DNA of 64,000 nt from Selenomonadaceae bacterium (GTDB taxonomy: Bacteria > Bacillota > Negativicutes > Selenomonadales > Selenomonadaceae), in assembly GCA_030523645.1 (NCBI GenBank), contig JAUNIB010000006.1, positions 42,155-106,154 on the forward strand. Reading direction: 5' to 3'. Of this stretch, positions 43,104 through 51,346 are shown piece by piece (the first letter of the stretch is position 1; each line of letters starts with the position of its first letter). The notes below the pieces were generated by a model, which was given only the letters and a program-made list of their open reading frames with translations, had not been told where the DNA came from and did not search any database. The translations under genes were made by a program, and so were the position numbers.

Positions 43104-43871
43104 ATGGGATTGGTTAAAAGGCTTTGGGGGCTGATGGTTCTGCTGGCCTGCCTGCTGCCGGTGAGCGGTGTGGCGAAGGCAGAGCCGGGTACAGCCGCCT
43201 CCGCGCCTGCGGCGGCAAAGGTGCTGCTCCGGCATGAGGCGGTGGAGGCCGCGGCCCGGGCCAAGATAACGGCAGATTTGGAGGAGGACGGCGAGGAACG
43301 CCGCTACGAAATCCAGACTGTAAGAATGCCAAAGGACCTGAAGGTGCCGGAGGGAGAAATCTCACTGGAGGCCATAGCTCCCAGCGGTCTCCGCTACGGC
43401 TTGACGGTACCTATTCATGTTACGGTGTCCGTGGACGGTGAACCCTATCGGCAGCTTACCTGTTCCTTCAAAATCAGAGTATATGACAAAGTGGCAGTGG
43501 CTGCCCGCAATCTCCAGCCGCGGCGCATTCTGCAGGCAAAGGATGTGAAGCTGGAGGAGCGGGAAGTAGGATTAACCGCGGTCCACTACCTGACTGACCT
43601 GGATAGCGTTATTGGCAGGGAATTGAACCGGCTGGTGCGCGAAGGGACGATTTTTACTGCCGGCATGGTGAAAAATCCGGTGATAATGCCGGTAGGTACA
43701 ATTGTTACCATCGTATCCCGCTACAACGGTATCGAGATACGGCTGGAGGGCAAGGCTGTGCAGGCCGGCCGGGTCGGCTCGGTAATCAAGGTCCAGAATA
43801 CAGCCACCCGAAAAGTAATAGACGCCCGGGTTATTGATGCCACTACGGTAGAGGTAATCCGGAATCATTGA
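43104..43871 (+). CDS. flgA: Flagellar P-ring assembly chaperone FlgA
   Basis: A protein of 255 residues with a signal peptide (LMVLLACLLPVSGVAKA). The C-terminal SAF-type domain (about 130-255) is diagnostic: VAVAARNLQPRRILQAKDVKLEE, GRELNRLVREGTIFTAGMV and GRVGSVIKVQNTATRKVIDARVI. FlgA acts in the periplasm to help FlgI subunits polymerise. The start lies 9 bases after flgG without a strong ribosome-binding site, so coupling is likely. P-ring assembly is only needed in diderm bacteria. Confidence 0.9.
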   Translation: MGLVKRLWGLMVLLACLLPVSGVAKAEPGTAASAPAAAKVLLRHEAVEAAARAKITADLEEDGEERRYEIQTVRMPKDLKVPEGEISLEAIAPSGLRYGLTVPIHVTVSVDGEPYRQLTCSFKIRVYDKVAVAARNLQPRRILQAKDVKLEEREVGLTAVHYLTDLDSVIGRELNRLVREGTIFTAGMVKNPVIMPVGTIVTIVSRYNGIEIRLEGKAVQAGRVGSVIKVQNTATRKVIDARVIDATTVEVIRNH

Positions 43872-43891
43872 ACCCAAGGGGGGAATAGAAT

Positions 43892-44500
43892 ATGAGAAAA
43901 TTTCATTCCCGATATATAAAGCTCTGCCTGACACTGCTGCTGGCGGTGTTTGTGTCGGCGGCGGGCGTTCTGCCGATGGCAGAAGCCCAGTCTCTCTGGA
44001 GTGACAATGGCCCCGGCAATATTTTTGCCGACCGTAAGGCCCGCAATGTAGGTGATATACTGACGATTATCATCAATGAGTCAACAACCCAGAGTACAAA
44101 CAAGTCAACATCCAATTCAAAGTCCGGCTCCACAAATCTGAATGCCGGTATCGGTATCTTTGATTTCCTGCGGGCTGCCAGTGCCAGCGGAAGCGACAGC
44201 TTCAAGGCTGATGGCTCAGCCACCGCCTCCAACCGGGTCTCGGCGCAGGTGACCGTAACCGTCACCGAGGTAATGCCGAACGGCAATCTGGTGGTAGAGG
44301 GAGAGCAGTCCATCTGGCAGGGAAAGAACGAGCATAAGATTACCCTCAGAGGTGTCGTCCGTCGGGATGACATCACTGCAAACAATACGATTCCCTCCAC
44401 CAAGGTGGCGGATACGACGATGAAGTTTAACGGCAAGGGTCCATTGAATGCTAAGCAGCGTCAGGGCATCCTTACCCAGATATTCAACTTCCTCTTCTGA
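43892..44500 (+). CDS. flgH: Flagellar L-ring protein FlgH
   Basis: A protein of 202 residues. After the signal peptide come SLWSDNGPGNIFADRKARNVGDILTI and the FlgH core (INESTTQSTNKSTS; ASNRVSAQVTVTVTEVMPNGNLVVEGEQ; VRRDDITANNTIPSTKVADT). It forms the ring in the outer membrane. Unlike proteobacterial FlgH, the leader (VSAAGVLPMAEAQS) has no Cys at its end, so this copy does not look like a lipoprotein. Flanked by flgA and flgI. Confidence 0.92.
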   Translation: MRKFHSRYIKLCLTLLLAVFVSAAGVLPMAEAQSLWSDNGPGNIFADRKARNVGDILTIIINESTTQSTNKSTSNSKSGSTNLNAGIGIFDFLRAASASGSDSFKADGSATASNRVSAQVTVTVTEVMPNGNLVVEGEQSIWQGKNEHKITLRGVVRRDDITANNTIPSTKVADTTMKFNGKGPLNAKQRQGILTQIFNFLF

Positions 44501-44527
44501 TAGATTATTGTGGGAGGACAAATCCCT

Positions 44528-45661
44528 ATGAATAAATTTCTCAGGAAATGCGGATTGAAGAAGGCTGTGGCCGGAGCGCTGGCAGCCTTTGCCCTGATGA
44601 CGGCTCCGGTGGCCTTCGCCGAGGCTGTCCCGGTACGGATAAAGGATCTGGCCAAGGTACAGGGCGTCCGCTCCAACCAGCTTGTAGGCTATGGTCTGGT
44701 GGTGGGTCTCAACGGTACCGGTGATTCCACCAAGTCCACTGAAACACTCCAGTCTGTAGTGAACATAATGAAGAACTTCGGTGTCACCATCAGCCAGAGC
44801 TCGCTGAAGCCGAAGAATGTGGCAGCCGTAATCGTTACGGCGACACTGCCGCCCTTCGTCCGTGAGGGCGACACCATCGATGTCACTGTTTCTTCGCTTG
44901 GCGATGCCAAGAGCATACAGGGCGGTACCCTTGTGCAGACTCCGCTGCAGGCGGGCAACGGCATTACCTATGCGGTGGCGCAGGGTGCAGTATCTACCGG
45001 CGGCTTTACTGCCGGCGGCGGTGGCAGCGGCGCTCAGAAGAATTTCCCAACTGTTGGCATTTCGCCTAACGGAGCTATCGTAGAGCGCTCGGTAGAGGAC
45101 GACCTGGGCAATATGAACAGCCTGTCCTTGTCTCTGGCCAAGGCGGATTTCACCACGGCCAGCCGCATTGCCGAGGCGATAAATTCCCGCTACGGCAGTA
45201 TCGCCAGAGCGGCAAATCCGGGACGAATCGATATAAGCGTTCCGCCATACTATCGGAATAACGTTGTATCCTTTGTGGCTACTTTGGAGGAGCTGGCAGT
45301 CAGCCCCGACATGGCAGCAAAGGTAGTCATCAACGAGCGTACCGGAACTATCGTCATGGGCGGTGACATCACTGTAGGAGATGTGGCCATTACTCAGGGC
45401 GGCATCACGGTGAAGATAAGCTCTGAGGAGGATGTGGTACAGCCGCCTCCCTTCAGCTATGGCCGCACCGGCAAGGTGAAGAAGAAGGAAACCGATGTGG
45501 AGGAAGCTCCGGCGAACTCCATCGTCCTGCCCTCTACTGCCGATGTGGAGGACATCGTGGGTGCCCTCAATGCAGTTGGAGCGACACCCCGTGATATTAT
45601 TTCCATCCTGCAGGCTATGAAGGCCTCCGGGGCACTCCATGCGGAGTTGGAGATAATCTAA
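44528..45661 (+). CDS. flgI: Flagellar P-ring protein FlgI
   Basis: A protein of 377 residues; ATG at 44528 is chosen with GGGAGGA upstream, since the GTG at 44510 precedes that site. The signal peptide (AALAAFALMTAPVAFAEA region) is followed by RIKDLAKVQGVRSNQLVGYGLVVGLNGTGDS, the FlgI signature, and by PFVREGDTIDVTVSSLGDAKS and VVINERTGTIVMGGDITVGDVAI. It forms the periplasmic ring around the rod in the peptidoglycan layer. Confidence 0.95.
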   Translation: MNKFLRKCGLKKAVAGALAAFALMTAPVAFAEAVPVRIKDLAKVQGVRSNQLVGYGLVVGLNGTGDSTKSTETLQSVVNIMKNFGVTISQSSLKPKNVAAVIVTATLPPFVREGDTIDVTVSSLGDAKSIQGGTLVQTPLQAGNGITYAVAQGAVSTGGFTAGGGGSGAQKNFPTVGISPNGAIVERSVEDDLGNMNSLSLSLAKADFTTASRIAEAINSRYGSIARAANPGRIDISVPPYYRNNVVSFVATLEELAVSPDMAAKVVINERTGTIVMGGDITVGDVAITQGGITVKISSEEDVVQPPPFSYGRTGKVKKKETDVEEAPANSIVLPSTADVEDIVGALNAVGATPRDIISILQAMKASGALHAELEII

Positions 45662-45723
45662 TTCGTTCACCCAAAGGCCACCATTCAGGGGGCTGTCGCA
45701 AAAGGCGGCTGGGGGGTAAGATT

Positions 45724-46350
45724 ATGATAAATGCAGCAAATATGAACATCCCTTTGGCGGGAATGAGCGTTGTGGATGCCACCGGTGCCGCGGAAAGCAT
45801 AAACGCCGCTCAGCGGGAAATCAGCCGGGCAGCCTCCTTCAGCGATGTGCTGTCTTCGGCGCAGGCTGTTGAGAATAAGGCAGCGGCTACAACAGCAGAT
45901 ATGGAAATTGCCCGAGCGGAAGCAGAGGGCAGATTTTCCCGGGCGATGGTGAATCCGCAGCCGAGTACCGGCAGCCCCGATATGACAGGAGCCGGCTCGC
46001 AGGAACTGCTGAAGGATTTGGCCAACGGAACTGCCGGAATCATGGACAGAGCCAATATGGCCATGAAGAATGCAGAGGACGCTCAGCGTCTCCGCAAGGA
46101 ACAGGAGCAGAAACGCTACGAGGCAAAGGTCAGAGAGGCCTGCCGCGGCTTCGAGACCATGTTCCTATCCATGATGTATCGTCAGATGAGAGCCACGGTG
46201 CCGGATAATACGCTGTTCGGCAAGAGCAACAGCCAGAAGATATGGCAGTCTATGCTGGATGATTCCATGATGGAGGAAGTTTCCAAGGCCGGCGGAGTAG
46301 GTCTGGCAGACATGATTTACAAGCAGCTGACACTGCGTAAACAGATATAA
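45724..46350 (+). CDS. flgJ: Rod-binding protein FlgJ, N-terminal-domain form
   Basis: A protein of 208 residues. The C-terminal half (about 130-205) is the rod-binding domain: VREACRGFETMFLSMMYRQMRATVP, the flagellar FlgJ-N signature, then DDSMMEEVSKAGGVGLADMIYKQL. It lacks the muramidase domain of enterobacterial FlgJ, as is common outside gammaproteobacteria; the secreted glucosaminidase at 48504 could supply that activity, which is speculation. The first 125 residues are low-complexity. It follows flgI by 62 bases. Confidence 0.85.
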   Translation: MINAANMNIPLAGMSVVDATGAAESINAAQREISRAASFSDVLSSAQAVENKAAATTADMEIARAEAEGRFSRAMVNPQPSTGSPDMTGAGSQELLKDLANGTAGIMDRANMAMKNAEDAQRLRKEQEQKRYEAKVREACRGFETMFLSMMYRQMRATVPDNTLFGKSNSQKIWQSMLDDSMMEEVSKAGGVGLADMIYKQLTLRKQI

Positions 46351-46363
46351 CAGGGATATTCTT

Positions 46364-47839
46364 ATGTCATCAAAATTAAAACTCATGAGAGCGGCGTCCC
46401 TCGCAGCTCTCTTCTTTTTTCTGAATTTATTTTTCCTGTTCCCGGCAAATTCATCGGCGGCAATTATTACCGGCGGCGGGGTGAACAGGTATGTCGTCAC
46501 GCAGATAAACGGAATCCGTTTCGGAGCCAATGATGAGCGCGAGAGGCTGGTCATCGAGCTGGGGCAGGTGCCGGAATATACTATCAACAGCGAGATGGGC
46601 GGCAAGCGGTATGTTCTGGAGCTGAAGGGCGTAAGCAAGCGCAACGGAAAAATGCCGACGATAAAGGGGCGGCTGATCAGAAATGTGTCCTGCCGGAAGA
46701 CTCCCGGCAGTCATATCATCACCATCGACCTGAAGGAAGCGGCAGCTCAGGAAATAATATCGCTGGTAAATCCGGCCAGACTGGTGGTGGATTTCTATCC
46801 TCTTGCGGAAAAGGAAAAATCGGCAGCGGTAGCCCAAGGCATCCACCGTATCGACTACGTAAAGCGGACTATGTCCGGATCGGTGCGGGGATATATTCTT
46901 ACGGTTGACCCGATGCTTTACAGACTGGATCCGGTACTGGCGGGAGATGTGGTCCCCGGCCGGGCAACTGTCAGCGCAATGGCGAGGGAATATGGGGCGG
47001 TAGCAGCCATCAACGGCGGCTATTTTGACTGGGACGGCACTATCCTCGGTATGCTCCGCATCGGCGGCAAGCTGGCGGGTACAGGCTATCAGAGAAGAAC
47101 TGCAGTCGGCTTTCGCGAGGACGGAACCGGAGCAATCGGCCCGGTAGAGTACACCGGCAGGGTGACAATCCACTCGGCAATGGTGCCGGTGTCCGGTGTG
47201 AATACTCCCCGGGAGAATAACAGCCTTGTTATCTACAATTCCTACTACGGGAAAACTACTTCTACGGATAAGGCCGGCAGGGAATTTACAGTAGTAGGAA
47301 ATAAAGTGGTGGACATCCGGCAGTGTAATTCACTGATTCCGGAGAACGGCTATGTTATCTCTGTGTCCGGTCGCTGCCGGGATGCTTATACTATGGTGCG
47401 AAAGGGCGATACCGTCACCTTCTACGAGTCTATTTCAACCGGGTCGGGAGCTTGGGGACAAGCGGCCGTTGACTGGCGAAATATTCCGGATATTATCGGA
47501 GCAGGACCGCAGCTGGTGGCGAACGGCAGAGTGTCCGTCACAAAGACGGAGGAGCAGTTCCCGGCAGATATTGCCAAGGGCCGCGCGCCCAGAACGGCAA
47601 TCGGCTTGAAGAGCGACGGTACCTGGCTGCTGGCAGTGGTAGACGGCCGTCAGACCAATTCCATCGGCATGACGCTGGAGGAGCTGGCGGAGCTGATGGT
47701 GAAATATGGAGCGAAGACGGCAGTAAACCTTGACGGCGGAGGCTCCTCGGAAATGGTAGTAAATAATCAGATTATCAACTCTCCGTCAGACGGCAATGAA
47801 CGGCAGGTAGGCAGCGGTATCGTGATAACGAGAAGATAA
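46364..47839 (+). CDS. Secreted AMIN-like plus NAGPA (phosphodiester glycosidase) domain protein
   Basis: A protein of 491 residues with a signal peptide (residues about 8-32). Residues 40-145 resemble an AMIN-type beta domain (RLVIELGQVPEYTINSEMGG; NPARLVVDFYPL). Residues about 190-490 are a NAGPA domain: VAAINGGYFDWDGTILGMLRIGG, GRAPRTAIGLKSDGTWLLAVVDGR, ELAELMVKYGAKTAVNLDGGGSSEMVV. The family removes or hydrolyses N-acetylglucosamine phosphodiesters and occurs in cell-wall or exopolysaccharide proteins; AMIN domains target proteins to the wall. It follows flgJ by 13 bases and may be expressed with the flagellar genes. Confidence 0.85.
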   Translation: MSSKLKLMRAASLAALFFFLNLFFLFPANSSAAIITGGGVNRYVVTQINGIRFGANDERERLVIELGQVPEYTINSEMGGKRYVLELKGVSKRNGKMPTIKGRLIRNVSCRKTPGSHIITIDLKEAAAQEIISLVNPARLVVDFYPLAEKEKSAAVAQGIHRIDYVKRTMSGSVRGYILTVDPMLYRLDPVLAGDVVPGRATVSAMAREYGAVAAINGGYFDWDGTILGMLRIGGKLAGTGYQRRTAVGFREDGTGAIGPVEYTGRVTIHSAMVPVSGVNTPRENNSLVIYNSYYGKTTSTDKAGREFTVVGNKVVDIRQCNSLIPENGYVISVSGRCRDAYTMVRKGDTVTFYESISTGSGAWGQAAVDWRNIPDIIGAGPQLVANGRVSVTKTEEQFPADIAKGRAPRTAIGLKSDGTWLLAVVDGRQTNSIGMTLEELAELMVKYGAKTAVNLDGGGSSEMVVNNQIINSPSDGNERQVGSGIVITRR

Positions 47840-47845
47840 AAATAA

Positions 47846-47880
47846 AAAGCCCGGCTTCTTACGAAGCCGGGTTTTAATTT
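47846..47880. terminator. Bidirectional terminator after the NAGPA gene
   Basis: CCCGGCTTC-TTAC-GAAGCCGGG with A-rich and T-rich flanks. It terminates the plus-strand gene and, read on the minus strand, ends any transcript running left from rpsT. Confidence 0.9.
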
Positions 47881-47904
47881 ACCGGTAAATTAAAATTTGA
47901 AGTC

Positions 47905-48075
47905 ACTAGCCTAGCGGTACGAAAGTTGGGCCCCAGAGACACGGGCATACGGGAGCAACTTTGTACTCGGCTGCTTTTGCGCATTAAGCATCCAAGCAAC
48001 AATTACTCTTCATCGCCATGTCTATACCCTGTCCGAAGGACATCGTATCGACCAAACCGATGAGCAGCCTATATG
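47905..48075 (-). ncRNA. Candidate structured RNA downstream of rpsT
   Basis: Gene-free sequence with nested complementarity: GTACGAAAGTTG (47917-47928) with CAACTTTGTAC (47956-47966); GGCTGCT (47969-47975) with AGCAGCC (48063-48069), enclosing a TGTCC-GAA-GGACA hairpin (48030-48042) and CATCG/CGATG. No protein frame fits. The minus strand is favoured because rpsT has no terminator of its own and the bidirectional terminator at 47846 would end the transcript. It matched no RNA family I know (tested by eye against 6S, tmRNA, SRP and RNase P motifs). It might be a 3' UTR of rpsT. Confidence 0.35.
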
Positions 48076-48091
48076 TAATCATGCGGGGTGC

Positions 48092-48355
48092 TTACGCCAT
48101 AGCGTTGACCTTCTTGGCGAGAGTGGACTTCTTGCGAGCAGCAGCGTTCTCGTGAATGGTGTTGTTGGAAGCAGCCTTGTCGATGGTCTTGGCAGCAGCA
48201 TTGAGAGCAGCCTTAGCCTCATCAGCATTACCAGCAGCAACAGCAGCATTTACCTTACGGATAGCAGCCTTTACGCCGTCCTTCTCAGCAACATTCTTTG
48301 CATGACGCTTTGCGTCCTTGCGTACGCTGAGGATAGAAGCTTTAATATTCGGCAC
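48092..48355 (-). CDS. rpsT: 30S ribosomal protein S20
   Basis: S20 of 87 residues, beginning with PNIKASILSVRKDAKRHAKN after the start and ending AARKKSTLAKKVNAMA, a three-helix bundle that binds 16S rRNA. GTG at 48355 is chosen: AAGGAGG lies 8 bases upstream, whereas the GTG three codons earlier overlaps that site. The Ala-rich middle (NAAVAAGNADEAKAALNAAA) is normal. Confidence 0.95.
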   Translation of the reverse strand: MPNIKASILSVRKDAKRHAKNVAEKDGVKAAIRKVNAAVAAGNADEAKAALNAAAKTIDKAASNNTIHENAAARKKSTLAKKVNAMA

Positions 48356-48503
48356 AGATTTCACCTCCTTGCAGAAAATTACCTAGATATATTACCACGC
48401 AAAATATGAAATTGCAAGAATTATTTATTTCATTCGGATAGGTTGAACAAATACGGCGGAGATGATATTCTGAGGAAAATACGGAAAAGGAGCAACATGT
48501 CCT

Positions 48504-49133
48504 ATGAGAAAATTGCTGACGACTCTTTGTCTGTCTGTATTGCTGTTGTGTATAAATGAGCCTGCTTCAACGGCGGCAGTCAGGGACGAGCTTATTATGG
48601 GCAAGGCGGAGCTGCCTCCGGAACAGATGGTGCGCTATGTCCGACAGTACTGCGAAGCGCCGAAGCTGAACTGCTCCATCGAGGAACTGGTACGGCTTTA
48701 TTATGCAGCGGGAGAAGCTGAGGGCGTAAGGGCGGATATCGCTATCTGCCAGGCAATGCTGGAGACCGGCAATTTCTTTTCTATCGCCGGGGTGGTTGAT
48801 CCTGAGCAGAATAACTACTGCGGTCTGGGAGCAACGGACGGAAATACGCCGGGACATTCCTTTTCATCCCCTGCCCAGGGAGTAATGGCTCATATACAGC
48901 ATCTGGTCTGCTATGCCAAGGCTGAGCTGCCCCGGACACCACTGGTGGACCCGCGCTACTATCATGTGGTAAACAAGCGGCCGGATATATACGGCAAGAT
49001 GCCTCGCTGGGTTGATCTCAACGGCCGCTGGGCTGTGCCGGGGGATAATTATGGAGAGACAATCCTCGATTACTGGGAGATTGCAAAGTCGGTAGGTAAT
49101 GACGCTGCCGATGTCAGTTTTATAGGTAAATAA
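48504..49133 (+). CDS. Secreted glucosaminidase (GH73-like)
   Basis: A protein of 209 residues with a signal peptide (LLTTLCLSVLLLCINEPASTA). The catalytic domain contains AEGVRADIAICQAMLETGNFF with the proposed catalytic Glu, NYCGLGATDG, SFSSPAQGVMAHIQHLVCYA and, near the end, a Trp-rich WVDLNGRWAVPGDNYGETILDYW. This matches bacterial N-acetylglucosaminidases that cut peptidoglycan glycan strands. There are no cell-wall-binding repeats. Possible roles are wall turnover or flagellar rod insertion. Confidence 0.8.
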   Translation: MRKLLTTLCLSVLLLCINEPASTAAVRDELIMGKAELPPEQMVRYVRQYCEAPKLNCSIEELVRLYYAAGEAEGVRADIAICQAMLETGNFFSIAGVVDPEQNNYCGLGATDGNTPGHSFSSPAQGVMAHIQHLVCYAKAELPRTPLVDPRYYHVVNKRPDIYGKMPRWVDLNGRWAVPGDNYGETILDYWEIAKSVGNDAADVSFIGK

Positions 49134-49227
49134 GGATAGCTCAGAGCCTGGTTCGCCTTGACCCGATAGGCGGTTGGTGGTAAAGTATTTAGTATGTGAT
49201 TTTGTGCTTATTTATAGGAGAGAAAAC

Positions 49228-50400
49228 ATGGCTGAAATGGAATTGAAATATGGTGTAAACCCTAATCAGAAATCCGCAAAGGTTTCTGTAGAGGGAGAGA
49301 ATCTGCCCTTCACCGTCCTGAACGGTCGGCCGGGCTATATAAATCTTTTGGATGCTCTCAACAGCTGGCAGCTGGTAACTGAGCTGAAGCAGGCAACCGG
49401 CCTGCCGGCAGCCGCCAGCTTCAAGCATGTATCCCCGGCCGGTGCGGCAGTTGCTGTGCCACTCGATGAGACGCTGGAGAAGATTTACTTTGTGGAGGGC
49501 GTGAAGCTCTCACCGGTAGCTACAGCCTATATCCGTGCCCGCGGGGCTGACCGTATGTCCAGCTATGGTGATTTCGTTGCTCTCTCCGACGAGTGCGACG
49601 AGCAGACGGCAGGCTTCCTTTCCCGTGAAGTTTCTGACGGTATTATTGCCCCCTCATACAGCGAGGCGGCATTGGAAATCCTCAAGAAAAAGCGCAAGGG
49701 GACCTATCTCGTTCTTCAGATGGATGTAAATTATCGTCCGGAGAAGATAGAGAAGAAGCAGGTCTTCGGCGTGACCTTCGAGCAGGAGCGCAATGAAGTT
49801 GTCATCGATGAAAGCTGCCTTGAGGAGCGTCCGACCGTAAACAAGGAAATCCCGGAGTCCGCCAAGCGCGATCTCCTCATTGCCATGATTACTCTGAAAT
49901 ATACTCAGTCCAACTCCGTCTGCTATGCTTACGGCGGTCAGGCTATCGGTATCGGTGCCGGTCAGCAGTCCCGCGTTCATTGCACCCGTCTTGCCGGTAC
50001 AAAGGCAGACATCTGGTACCTCCGTCAGCATCCGAGAGTATTGGCCCTGCCCTTCCGTGATGATGTTCGCCGCCCGGACAGAGACAATGCCATTGATGTA
50101 TTCCTCGGCGAAACTCCCGAGGATGTATTGGCTGACGGTAACTGGGAGCGAGTATTCACCGAGAAGGTGGCTCCGTTGACAGCAGAAGATAAGAAAGCCT
50201 GGCTGGCTACTGCCACCGGTCGCTCCGTGGCTAGTGACGCATTCTTCCCCTTTGGTGATAATGTAGAGCGGGCAGCTAAATCCGGCGTCAGCTACATCGC
50301 CCAAACCGGCGGCTCTATCCGCGATGATAATGTCATCGAAACAGCTGATAAATACGGTATCGCTATGGCGTTTACAAGAATCAGATTGTTCCATCATTGA
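49228..50400 (+). CDS. Stand-alone AICAR transformylase (PurH-like, no IMP cyclohydrolase domain)
   Basis: A protein of 390 residues starting at ATG 49228 (AGGAGAG upstream). It begins LKYGVNPNQKSAKV and carries ASFKHVSPAGAAVAVPL, YIRARGADRMSSYGDF and the C-terminal SDAFFPFGDNVERAAKSGVSYIAQTGGSIRDDNVI, all motifs of the transformylase domain of PurH. The N-terminal IMP-cyclohydrolase domain (about 190 residues) is absent, so the last purine step needs another protein. It is monocistronic and followed by a hairpin. Confidence 0.88.
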   Translation: MAEMELKYGVNPNQKSAKVSVEGENLPFTVLNGRPGYINLLDALNSWQLVTELKQATGLPAAASFKHVSPAGAAVAVPLDETLEKIYFVEGVKLSPVATAYIRARGADRMSSYGDFVALSDECDEQTAGFLSREVSDGIIAPSYSEAALEILKKKRKGTYLVLQMDVNYRPEKIEKKQVFGVTFEQERNEVVIDESCLEERPTVNKEIPESAKRDLLIAMITLKYTQSNSVCYAYGGQAIGIGAGQQSRVHCTRLAGTKADIWYLRQHPRVLALPFRDDVRRPDRDNAIDVFLGETPEDVLADGNWERVFTEKVAPLTAEDKKAWLATATGRSVASDAFFPFGDNVERAAKSGVSYIAQTGGSIRDDNVIETADKYGIAMAFTRIRLFHH

Positions 50401-50415
50401 TATTCTCTCGAAAAA

Positions 50416-50450
50416 GCTCACGGTATGAGTTCTCTCATAACCGTGAGTTT
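50416..50450 (+). terminator. Terminator after the AICAR transformylase gene
   Basis: CTCACGGTATGAG pairs with CTCATAACCGTGAG (one extra base), followed by TTTCT. The T-run is short, so termination may be partial. Confidence 0.65.
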
Positions 50451-50540
50451 CTGGCTATATGCAAGAGGCATTTTTTATAGCCTAAGGGTTTTGTGGAATA
50501 CTCGCAAAGTCGTAGTGGTAATGTATTGAAAGGTATAAAG

Positions 50541-51308
50541 ATGATAAAAGTAGGAGTATCAGTCCTGATTTTGGCAAAAAACGAAGAAAGAAACATAAAA
50601 GATTGTATTGAGAGCGTAAAAGCGTTTGCTGATGAAGTGCTGGTAATAGATGATGGGAGTACGGATGATACTGTTGTAATCAGTGAATCCTTGGGAGCCA
50701 GGGTTGTCCATCATAGCATGAACGGGGACTGGGGCCGGCAGCAGACATTTGCTATTGAACAAGCAAAAAATAAGTGGGTACTGTTTTTGGACGCAGATGA
50801 GCGTATTTCAAAACCGTTGGCAGAGGAAATTGTCGAAATTGTAACTGCTGGTGATGAAAATGCTTATTGGATACAGAGACAGAATAAATTTAAATACAAT
50901 GAGGCAACTCACGGTATTTTGCGGCCGGATTTTGTCAATCGTCTTTTCCCGAAAAAAGGCAGCTATGTAGAGGGGTATGTTCATCCAACGATTATTACCC
51001 CATACAATAACAAAAAATTAAAAAATGTAATGTATCACTACACTTACGACAATTGGGATCAGTATTTTGGCAAGTTCAATAACTATACCAGATTGGCAGC
51101 CGAGAAATATCGTAAGAATAACAAACATTGCAGCTTTTTGAAGGATGTTGTTTTAAGACCTGCGTGGGCGTTCTTCAAAATTTATGTATTGAATGGTGGA
51201 TTCCTTGACGGTAAACTGGGCTGGATTTTCTCGGTGAACCACTATTTTTATACGATGACGAAATATGTGCGGCTGTACTATTTGGAAAGAACAGAGGGGA
51301 AGTTGTAA
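50541..51308 (+). CDS. Family 2 glycosyltransferase, WaaE/KdtX-like
   Basis: A protein of 255 residues starting at ATG 50541. The GT2 nucleotide-sugar fold is clear: VSVLILAKNEERNIKDCIES, EVLVIDDGSTDDTVVI, GDWGRQQTFAIEQAKNKWVLFLDADERIS (DxD motif) and a C-terminal LRPAWAFFKIYVLNGGFLDG. This pattern is that of WaaE/KdtX-like LPS-core glucosyltransferases. It is AT-rich compared with the housekeeping genes and heads a three-gene plus-strand LPS set. Confidence 0.85.
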   Translation: MIKVGVSVLILAKNEERNIKDCIESVKAFADEVLVIDDGSTDDTVVISESLGARVVHHSMNGDWGRQQTFAIEQAKNKWVLFLDADERISKPLAEEIVEIVTAGDENAYWIQRQNKFKYNEATHGILRPDFVNRLFPKKGSYVEGYVHPTIITPYNNKKLKNVMYHYTYDNWDQYFGKFNNYTRLAAEKYRKNNKHCSFLKDVVLRPAWAFFKIYVLNGGFLDGKLGWIFSVNHYFYTMTKYVRLYYLERTEGKL

Positions 51309-51346
51309 TATAGTTTGATAACTAGCAGGTGGATGGTTTGTAGGTT

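Noticed and set aside
47881..48091. 6S RNA, tmRNA, SRP RNA or RNase P RNA in the gap beside rpsT
   Set aside because: None of the diagnostic core sequences (for example the GGUCCGGAAGGAAGCAGCC-like SRP loop or the tmRNA ends) fits, so only a candidate structured RNA is reported.
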